64,000 bases of DNA, taken from contig BNUU01000003.1 in NCBI GenBank assembly GCA_025997595.1, positions 24,234 to 88,233 on the forward strand, written 5' to 3'. A program made the position numbers and the translations under genes. The DNA comes from Spirochaetia bacterium (GTDB taxonomy: Bacteria > Spirochaetota > Spirochaetia > Treponematales > Breznakiellaceae). Each line of letters starts with the position of its first letter. Positions within the stretch are counted from its first letter, which is position 1. The notes below the pieces were generated by a model that ran no database searches, was not told the origin of the DNA, and saw only the letters and a list, made by a program, of their open reading frames with translations. Below, in pieces: positions 58,003-64,000 of the stretch.

Positions 58003-58976
58003 AGATCCTTGCTGTCGGGGCTGCCGCTCTGAAGCGTGACGGTAAGCAAAACTTCCTGGGGCTCCCAGCGTTCCAGGTTTAACTCCGGGGGCAGGGATAC
58101 CGCAATGGGCAGCGTATAGTTCCCTTCCCTATCAATAGCGGAAGCATCTACGCTGAGGAAGAAATCGGGGGGCACAAAGGAGTCAAGCTCGCTCTGAGCG
58201 CCTTCAGCCTTGACGCTCCCCAGTTTAACATCCAATTCCGCAGCGAATTTTTCATCCAGGCCCTGCACCGTGATAGGTATGCTTTCAATATTCCGTACTG
58301 AAACCCGTTTCTGTATAACGGCCCGGAATTCGACCGTCCTGTTTCCCCGGATCGACAGCAGCGGATCCGGATTGAGAATATTCACCGTCACGGAAAAATC
58401 CGTGTTCCGGCCGTCAAGGTCTATCTCACCGGTAGAGAGTTCCGTAATGTTTGCCAATAAACGCCGGGGACCCTCCACCGACGCCTGATTGGGGGTAAGG
58501 GTCTGGGAAAACAGATCGTAGCCCTCTTCCACGCTGCCCCGGATATTCGCAGTCAGGGGCAGGACTTTATTTATCCGGCGATCCAGTTCCAGGGGAATTT
58601 CCATGGGGTCCGCCGTTATTTCCAGGGATTCCACATCCAGGGCGGTTCCCAGCTTGCGGATCTGCACCGGCGCCCGGTACGAGCCTTCGGCCTGGTATTT
58701 CTGCAAATCAATATACGCTTCGATATCATTTTCCTGAATAGGATCGATACTGTTTTTATCCCCCCGGAGGCTCACCCGGATCATCCGGGTATAAGGACTT
58801 GCGGGGATAAAGCCTGCGCTCTGCTCTATCCGCAGGGGCACCGAAAAAACACGGGATTCCAGGATGCTCATCCGGTGAAAGACAAAAAGGATAATCGCCA
58901 GGGCAATGGAAAGCACCTTGACAGGCCAATTTTCCACCGCCTTGAGGATCAGCTTTTTCAGGTTAAGCGGAACCAT
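57999..58976 (-). CDS. cdaR: YbbR-domain protein, CdaA regulator
   Basis: 325 residues. An N-terminal membrane segment (KVLSIALAIILFVFHRMSIL), then repeated YbbR-type beta domains (PLRIEQSAGFIPASPYTRMI; SIPITVQGLDEKFAAELDVK). YbbR proteins pair with diadenylate cyclase CdaA. One base from cdaA. Confidence 0.9.
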   Translation of the reverse strand: MVPLNLKKLILKAVENWPVKVLSIALAIILFVFHRMSILESRVFSVPLRIEQSAGFIPASPYTRMIRVSLRGDKNSIDPIQENDIEAYIDLQKYQAEGSYRAPVQIRKLGTALDVESLEITADPMEIPLELDRRINKVLPLTANIRGSVEEGYDLFSQTLTPNQASVEGPRRLLANITELSTGEIDLDGRNTDFSVTVNILNPDPLLSIRGNRTVEFRAVIQKRVSVRNIESIPITVQGLDEKFAAELDVKLGSVKAEGAQSELDSFVPPDFFLSVDASAIDREGNYTLPIAVSLPPELNLERWEPQEVLLTVTLQSGSPDSKDL

Positions 58977-58977
58977 C

Positions 58978-59940
58978 CTAGCCCTCCTCCTTCACCGGGA
59001 GCCGGGCTTCCATAGGATGCTGATCATCAATAAGGTGCTGCGCCTCAGGATGTTCCGGAGGGGAACCTCGACCCAGGCTCTCCATAGGAGGGCCGGCCTC
59101 GGCGGTAAATTCAGGGGAAAGTTCCAAACCCTGGGTATCCAGGGAGAGATCCTTTTGCTGGGCGGCCTCCCGCCTGCCCCCCCTGTCCAGGAGTTCCTTG
59201 AGCTTCCGGGTTATTTCCAGGGGAGAAAGATCATAATAGAGTTTGGAGTCGTAGGCCAGGGATATGGCCCCGGTCTCCTCGGAAACCACCAGGATCACCG
59301 CATCGGACTGCTCCGACATCCCCAGGGCGGCCCGGTGCCGGGTACCAAAGCTCTTGCGGATATCCTGCTGCTCCGAAAGGGGCAGAAAACACCCCGCAGC
59401 GGCTATCCTGCTGCTCTGTATGATCATGGCCCCATCGTGGAGGGGGCCGTCAAATGCAAAAACCGCAACCATAAGGCTGGAAGATATGTCCGCGTTCAGC
59501 CGGGTACCCGTATCAATGATGTTTTTTATGTTGATCTTCCGGGGAAAAACCACCAGCATCCCCCGCCGCTGCTGGGAGAGGATCTCCGCCGCGGTGACCA
59601 CCGCCTCAAGCTGGCCGATACGGGGCTTATTGTCCGGCCGGAAGAGGTCCCCCTGGCCCAGACGGATGAAGATCTTCCGCAGTTCCGGCTGAAAGACGAT
59701 GGCGATGGCGATAAAAAGCCCGGGAACCAACATGGTCAATAACCACTGGAGGGTATCGAGTTTGAGGAGGAAGGCGATGCCGTAGATCAGGGCAAGAAAA
59801 CCCGCCCCCTTTATCAGCTGGGCCGCCTGGGTTTTGATCAGAAGATCATAGGCCTTGTACAATAAAAATGCGAGGATCGCCACATCCAGAACCGGGCGGA
59901 TGAGATTATAAAAATGAGAAAGCCGCTGAAACCACTCCAC
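58978..59940 (-). CDS. cdaA: Diadenylate cyclase CdaA
   Basis: 320 residues. Three N-terminal membrane segments, then the DAC domain with GPLHDGAMIIQ (DGA motif) and GTRHRAALGMSEQ (RHR motif). Makes c-di-AMP, which controls osmolyte and potassium balance and cell wall. The C-terminal tail of about 60 residues contains one GSPPE repeat (from 59052-59067). Confidence 0.96.
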   Translation of the reverse strand: MEWFQRLSHFYNLIRPVLDVAILAFLLYKAYDLLIKTQAAQLIKGAGFLALIYGIAFLLKLDTLQWLLTMLVPGLFIAIAIVFQPELRKIFIRLGQGDLFRPDNKPRIGQLEAVVTAAEILSQQRRGMLVVFPRKINIKNIIDTGTRLNADISSSLMVAVFAFDGPLHDGAMIIQSSRIAAAGCFLPLSEQQDIRKSFGTRHRAALGMSEQSDAVILVVSEETGAISLAYDSKLYYDLSPLEITRKLKELLDRGGRREAAQQKDLSLDTQGLELSPEFTAEAGPPMESLGRGSPPEHPEAQHLIDDQHPMEARLPVKEEG

Positions 59941-59949
59941 CTTCCGCTC

Positions 59950-60876
59950 TTATCCTTTCCGCCCCTGAGCAATGCCAAAAAGCACTTTTATCATATCCGC
60001 CGTTTCCCGCACATCATGGACCCGGACTATCCGCGCCCCCTTGAGGAGGCAGAACGCATTGGCAGCCAGGGTTCCCGCAAGCCGGTCCGGCGCTTCCCTG
60101 CCGGTCAGTTCCCCCACAAAGGTTTTCCGGGAAAGTCCTACCAGTACAGGATAGTCGGAACCGCAAATTTCCGCAAGACGATTCATTATGCTGAGGTTAT
60201 CCGCCAGAGCCTTGCCAAAGCCTATCCCCGGATCGAGGATGATTTTGTCATGGGCAATCCCGCACTGCTCCGCCCGGCGGGCGGCCTCAAAAAGATAGGC
60301 CCCAACCTCGGCGGCGGCATCGGTGTAATGGGGATTCTGCTGCATATTCCGGGGTTCACCCTGCTTATGCATGAGCACCACCGCGGCCTTTTTCTCCGCG
60401 CAAAGAGGTCCCATTTCAGGATCATCTTCCAGGGCGGAAATATCGTTGATAATATCGGCCCCCGCTTCCAGACCGGCCCGGGCCACCGCCGCCTTCCGGG
60501 TATCCACCGAGATCGCCGCAGGGGACCGCCGCCTGAACGCCTCGATCACCGGGATAAGCCGTTCCAGCTCCTCCCCGGCGGAAACATAGGCCGCCCCGGG
60601 CCGGGTGGATTCCCCCCCAAAGTCGATGATCGCCGCCCCGTCCTCAACCTGCCGCAGGGCCTTTTCCACCGCTTCCTTCGCACGGGCCCGGCTGGGGGGA
60701 AAAAAGGAATCCCCATTACAGTTGACAATGCCCATGACCAGCGGGGGAACCGCCCAGGGGGCGGCGCCAAAATCAAGCTTTGCCCCGCCGGGAAGCTCCG
60801 TGCGTCCCTGGGGGCCGCTTTCCGATAGGAAGGATTGAAAGGGCGCTGTCGCGCCCGGCGTCATAATACCGCTCAC
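59950..60876 (-). CDS. folP: Dihydropteroate synthase
   Basis: 308 residues. VMGIVNCNGDSFFPPSRA (normally GIVNVTPDSFxDGG; here the loop is altered), DFGGESTRPGAAYVS, ADIINDISALED and LVGLSRKTFVGELTG. Makes dihydropteroate for folate, the sulfonamide target. Overlaps dxs by 4 bp. Confidence 0.93.
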   Translation of the reverse strand: MSGIMTPGATAPFQSFLSESGPQGRTELPGGAKLDFGAAPWAVPPLVMGIVNCNGDSFFPPSRARAKEAVEKALRQVEDGAAIIDFGGESTRPGAAYVSAGEELERLIPVIEAFRRRSPAAISVDTRKAAVARAGLEAGADIINDISALEDDPEMGPLCAEKKAAVVLMHKQGEPRNMQQNPHYTDAAAEVGAYLFEAARRAEQCGIAHDKIILDPGIGFGKALADNLSIMNRLAEICGSDYPVLVGLSRKTFVGELTGREAPDRLAGTLAANAFCLLKGARIVRVHDVRETADMIKVLFGIAQGRKG

Positions 60877-62864
60877 CGCAACGCCCCGAGTACCCCGGCG
60901 GCGATCCCCTCCCCGTCAAGGCCGTTCATGCGGATCAGTTCCTGCCGGGTCCCCAATGAAACAAAATGCTCCGGTACGGCCAGAACCAGCACGTTCCCGG
61001 CGCAGTTTCGCCGCAGGGCCAGTTCTGCGGCGTATTCCCCAAAGCCCCCGGCACGGATACCCTCCTCGATAAAAACCGTCAGGGCATACCGGTTCATGAT
61101 CTCCGCCAGGTAGTCCTCGTCAATGGGTTTAAGAAAACGGAGGTTGTAGAGATCCACGGCCCCAATGCCGCGGGCGGCAAGCCTCTCCGCCGCATCCCGG
61201 ACCTCCCGGTAGAGCCCGCCCGTGAAGGCAAGACAGACAGGCGATTCGGCTATCGCCGAATCGCTCGCAGTTGCACCGAACGGCGCAACTGCACGGCCTG
61301 CACCGGAAAGGCCCAAACCGCCGCGAATCCACACCCCCCGGCCCTTTTCCAGTGCCTGGGAAAATTCAGGGATTTCGCCGGGGCAGCGGCCCTTGGGATA
61401 ACGGATTGCAATGGGCCCGCGAACCGGAGGGGACCCGGCGGCTGCAAGGGCCGGCGCCAGGGCCCAGTTCAGCATGAGCCTCAGCTCCGATTCCCCCGCG
61501 GGGGCAAGGATGGTCATGTTTGGGACCGGGCGGAACAGGGCAATATCAAAAAGCCCCTGATGGGTTTCCCCGTCCTCCCCCACAAAGCCCGAACGGTCCA
61601 GGGCTAAAATGACCGGCAGATTCTGAAGGCTCACATCGTGGATGATCTGATCGATGCTCCGCTGGATAAAGGTTGAATAGATGGCCGCCACCGGCTTGAG
61701 GCCCTGGGCGGCAAGCCCCGCCGCAAAGATAAGGGCGTGTTCCTCGGCGATGCCTACGTCAAAAAACCGTGCGGGAAGGGCCTTCTTGAAGGGCGAAAGC
61801 CCGGTCCCCTTTTCCATGGCTGCGGTAATGGCCGCCACCTTTGCGTCCCCCTCTGCCGCCGCAAGGACCGCGGCCCCAAAGGCTTCGGTAAAGGTTGGCC
61901 CATCGGAAGACAGCGCCGGCGGCCCCACCTTAAGTCCCCCGGCGACAGAGAAAGCGCCGACCCCGTGGTAGCTCCCGGGATCATCCTCCGCATAGCCGTA
62001 GCCCTTGCCCTTCCGGGTGATCACGTGGATCACCACGGGCCGGCCCAGCTTCCGCACATCCTCAAATACCCGGATCAGGGCGCTTAGGTTGTGCCCGTCT
62101 ATGGGACCCACGTACTCAAAGCCCAGGTCCACAAAAAAGTTATCGGTGTAAAAGACCGCCTTCACCGCCCGCTTCAGCCTGACCACCGCTTCGAAGAAGA
62201 TATCCCCCACAAAGGGCAGCCTTTTCGCCATGGCGTCGAATCTCCGGCGGAAACGCTGGTACCGGGCCTTCATGGAAAGGCGGCTCAGATATTTTGAAAG
62301 CCCCCCCACGTTGGCGCCGATGGACATCTTGTTGTCGTTGAGGATCACCACCAGGGGAAGCCCCAACTGTCCCGCATGGGAAAGGCCCTCGTAGGCGGCC
62401 CCCCCGGTAAGGGCCCCGTCCCCGATAACCGCCACCGCCATGGCATCCCCCCCCTGCATCCGATCCCCCGCAAGGAGCCCCAGGGCGGCGGAAATTGAGG
62501 TGGAGGCATGGCCGGTATTAAAGGCGTCGTGGGGACTTTCGGAACCCTTGGGGAAACCCGCAAGCCCCCCCATCTTCCGGAGCCCGGAAAATGCGTCAAG
62601 ACGGCCGGTAAGGAGCTTGTGGGCATAGCACTGGTGCCCCACATCCCAGACAATTTTATCTTTGGGAGAACCAAACACCCGGTGCAGGGCGATGGTAAGC
62701 TCCACCACCCCCAGGTTTGAGGCCAGATGCCCCCCGTTCCGGCTCACGGTGGACACAATAGTCTCCCGGATCTCGGCAGCAAGACGGTTCAATTCCGGCA
62801 AATTCAGACGTTTTACGTCTTCGGGACCGCAAATATGGGATAACAGGGACTCAACTTCTTGCAT
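60873..62864 (-). CDS. dxs: 1-deoxy-D-xylulose-5-phosphate synthase
   Basis: 663 residues. Thiamine-diphosphate site VIGDGALTGGAAYEGLSHAG then VVILNDNKMSI, EGDAKVAAITAAMEKGTGLS and GIAEEHALIFAAGLAAQGL, then LDRSGFVGEDGETHQGLFD. First enzyme of the MEP isoprenoid pathway. ATG 62864. Contains an in-frame GSPPV segment near 61423 that resembles the palindromic repeat elsewhere. Confidence 0.97.
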   Translation of the reverse strand: MQEVESLLSHICGPEDVKRLNLPELNRLAAEIRETIVSTVSRNGGHLASNLGVVELTIALHRVFGSPKDKIVWDVGHQCYAHKLLTGRLDAFSGLRKMGGLAGFPKGSESPHDAFNTGHASTSISAALGLLAGDRMQGGDAMAVAVIGDGALTGGAAYEGLSHAGQLGLPLVVILNDNKMSIGANVGGLSKYLSRLSMKARYQRFRRRFDAMAKRLPFVGDIFFEAVVRLKRAVKAVFYTDNFFVDLGFEYVGPIDGHNLSALIRVFEDVRKLGRPVVIHVITRKGKGYGYAEDDPGSYHGVGAFSVAGGLKVGPPALSSDGPTFTEAFGAAVLAAAEGDAKVAAITAAMEKGTGLSPFKKALPARFFDVGIAEEHALIFAAGLAAQGLKPVAAIYSTFIQRSIDQIIHDVSLQNLPVILALDRSGFVGEDGETHQGLFDIALFRPVPNMTILAPAGESELRLMLNWALAPALAAAGSPPVRGPIAIRYPKGRCPGEIPEFSQALEKGRGVWIRGGLGLSGAGRAVAPFGATASDSAIAESPVCLAFTGGLYREVRDAAERLAARGIGAVDLYNLRFLKPIDEDYLAEIMNRYALTVFIEEGIRAGGFGEYAAELALRRNCAGNVLVLAVPEHFVSLGTRQELIRMNGLDGEGIAAGVLGALR

Positions 62865-62918
62865 CGTTGTCCAGAAAAAGAATAAGCCGCTTTTGAAAGG
62901 CCGCCCTTTATGATCAAA

Positions 62919-63027
62919 ACAGGCTTAACCCTCAAAAACGGCTCTTGATAAAGACGCTTTTGGGGCTTTTCAACCCCATCGGCGTCCCGATTGATATTAC
63001 TTATTCTTATGTCGATTCTTCCGCAGC
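62919..63027 (+). repeat. 109-bp inverted repeat, left arm
   Basis: Perfect reverse complement of 63892-64000 as far as I can read. It covers the 3' end of the ribosomal protein gene at 62997 and the spacer before dxs. The partner arm reaches the last base of the window, so the repeat may continue. Confidence 0.95.
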
Positions 63028-63086
63028 TTCTTCTTACGTTTATGGGTCGCAATCTTTCGCAGTTTGCGTTTTCTTCCGCAGGGCAC
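62997..63086 (-). CDS. Tiny AURKAIP1/COX24 (mS38-type) ribosomal protein
   Basis: 29 residues, GTG start: PCGRKRKLRKIATHKRKKKL then RKNRHKNK. Short Lys/Arg proteins with ATHKRKK-LRKNRHK are the AURKAIP1/COX24 domain proteins, homologues of mitochondrial mS38, part of the small ribosomal subunit. Good ribosome-binding site AAGGAG 7 bases upstream. Too short for usual gene callers. Its last nine codons lie in the inverted repeat. Confidence 0.88.
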   Translation of the reverse strand: MPCGRKRKLRKIATHKRKKKLRKNRHKNK

Positions 63087-63303
63087 TTCGGCGTCTCCTT
63101 ATAAAAAGAATATCCCCGGTTGTACCAAGACTCCCAGGAAAGTCTTTAGAGTATGAAACAAGGAAAATAAAAGATCAAGTGGGTAAATTTGAAAAAATTC
63201 TCCCGGCAATTAAAGCGCCTTCCATCCTGATGCCCTCTATATTGCATGAAAACAGCAGCAAATTTTACATTAAATTTTATTCAAATTCGGGAGAAATCTA
63301 CAC

Positions 63304-63332
63304 TTGACAATGTAGATATTTTCATCTACACT
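63304..63332 (+). promoter_or_regulatory. Promoter and operator of the BrnT/BrnA operon
   Basis: TTGACA (63304-63309), 17-bp spacer, TACACT (63327-63332). The palindrome TGTAGAT-ATTTTC-ATCTACA (63311-63330) fills the spacer, and a further ATCTACA half-site lies just upstream of the -35 (about 63296). This fits autorepression by the BrnA antitoxin. Confidence 0.8.
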
Positions 63333-63357
63333 TTTTTTGCGGTCCCAGGGGGAAAAT

Positions 63358-63666
63358 ATGAATTTCACCTGGGATAAACGGAAAAACAAGGCCAATATCA
63401 AAAAGCATAAGGTCAGTTTTGAACAGGCGGTCCTTGTTTTTAATGATGAAATGCTTTGGGATCAGTACGATACCAGGCATAGCGCAAATGAGGACCGGCA
63501 TATCCTCATCGGTAATGCGGGGGGCCATATTCTGTTTGTGGTCGCAACAGAAATAGACCAGGATACCACAAGGATTATATCGGCCAGATACGCCAAAAAA
63601 CGGGAAAAGGAGGAATATTATGGCAATGGTAACTTACACTTTGGAAACCGTTCCAAAACCTACTAA
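63358..63666 (+). CDS. brnT: BrnT-family toxin
   Basis: 102 residues from ATG 63358. MNFTWDKRKNKANIKKHKVS, then FEQAVLVFND and ARYAKKREKEEYY match BrnT ribonucleases (W-D-x-x-K-N-x-x-N-x-x-K-H). An upstream in-frame ATG at 63337 is in the promoter region and is not used. Overlaps brnA by 47 bp. Confidence 0.92.
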   Translation: MNFTWDKRKNKANIKKHKVSFEQAVLVFNDEMLWDQYDTRHSANEDRHILIGNAGGHILFVVATEIDQDTTRIISARYAKKREKEEYYGNGNLHFGNRSKTY

Positions 63667-63922
63667 GGAAGATTGGGAACGGCTGGACAGTGTTAAGGAT
63701 GAAGACATTGATTGTTCGGATATGCCTGAAATAACGGATTTTTCAGGTTTCCACCTCTGGAAGGACCGGGATTTGTACCGGCCGGTCAAGGTTCCGGTTA
63801 ACTGCAAGCTGGACGCGGACGTGGTGACATGGCTCAAAAAGGCCGGAAAGGGCTATCAAACCCGGATGAACGCCATTTTACGGAAGGCCATGCTGCGGAA
63901 GAATCGACATAAGAATAAGTAA
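63620..63922 (+). CDS. brnA: BrnA-family antitoxin with ribosomal-protein-derived tail
   Basis: 100 residues. SDMPEITDFSGFHLWKDRDL, then VPVNCKLDADVVTWLKKAGK and GYQTRMNAILRKAML: the ribbon-helix-helix of BrnA proteins near the C-terminus. The last nine residues (LRKNRHKNK) and stop are identical to the end of the mS38-type gene at 62997 because both lie in the inverted repeat. Confidence 0.92.
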   Translation: MAMVTYTLETVPKPTKEDWERLDSVKDEDIDCSDMPEITDFSGFHLWKDRDLYRPVKVPVNCKLDADVVTWLKKAGKGYQTRMNAILRKAMLRKNRHKNK

Positions 63923-64000
63923 TATCAATCGGGACGCCGATGGGGTTGAAAAGCCCCAAAAGCGTCTTTATCAAGAGCCGTTTTTGAGGGTTAAGCCTGT
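63892..64000 (-). repeat. 109-bp inverted repeat, right arm
   Basis: Reverse complement of 62919-63027. Starts inside the brnA 3' end and runs to the window edge. Confidence 0.95.

Noticed and set aside
62945..63307. 120-codon plus-strand frame between dxs and brnT
   Set aside because: It starts inside the inverted repeat and runs antisense to the mS38-type gene, which has a better start and a family match.

Overview
The window reads as chromosomal DNA of a GC-rich spirochaete, most likely a Treponema of the termite-gut type. This is an inference from gene content; no 16S gene is present. The main evidence is a long periplasmic-flagellum operon in spirochaetal order: flbB-fliK-flgD-flgE-flbD-motA-motB-fliL-fliM-fliY-fliO-fliP-fliQ-fliR-flhB-flhA-flhF-flhG-(membrane protein)-fliA-(DUF342 protein)-(two conserved unknowns). 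It includes the spirochaete-typical genes flbB and flbD.

Layout. 1-3.5 kb: end of an ECF vitamin/metal transporter (ecfA, ecfT) and a lipoate set (lipA, a split ligase C-terminal domain, lplA). 3.5-26 kb: an accessory island. It holds two regulators, a duplicated promoter plus leader-ORF cassette driving two different genes, four CsgG-like lipoprotein paralogues with exchangeable C-termini, a K+ channel, a SUKH protein, a TPR-SH3/VWA/Sel1/LRR gene run, four toxin-antitoxin loci, many hairpin repeats and at least four pieces of truncated gene starts. It ends at tRNA-Phe beside what looks like an integrase remnant. 26-48.3 kb: the flagellar operon, all on the minus strand and mostly overlapping or tightly spaced. 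48.4-55 kb: a small membrane protein, structured intergenic DNA, a metallophosphoesterase, a cyclase-family hydrolase, rdgB, a RelB-like/zeta pair and a UvrD-type helicase. 55-63 kb: an RRM protein, a DtxR-like regulator, then truA, DUF2225, acpS, cdaR, cdaA, folP and dxs on the minus strand (c-di-AMP synthesis, folate, isoprenoid). 63-64 kb: a 29-codon ribosomal protein gene (AURKAIP1/COX24, mS38 type) and a BrnT/BrnA module, framed by a 109-bp inverted repeat.

Most notable observations: (i) about 105-bp elements made of three hairpins. One is caught as a filled site beside its own empty site with a 5-bp target duplication, and a second sequence family has the same length, architecture and a 5-bp flank repeat. 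(ii) Three antitoxin/toxin operons carry a promoter whose -10 box lies 6-7 nt from the ATG, predicting leaderless mRNAs. (iii) A hairpin repeat translated as an N-terminal extension of FlhB, and a short palindrome translated as GSPPE linkers in three proteins. (iv) The BrnA C-terminus is shared with the ribosomal protein gene through the inverted repeat. (v) Remnants in the island that record cassette shuffling.
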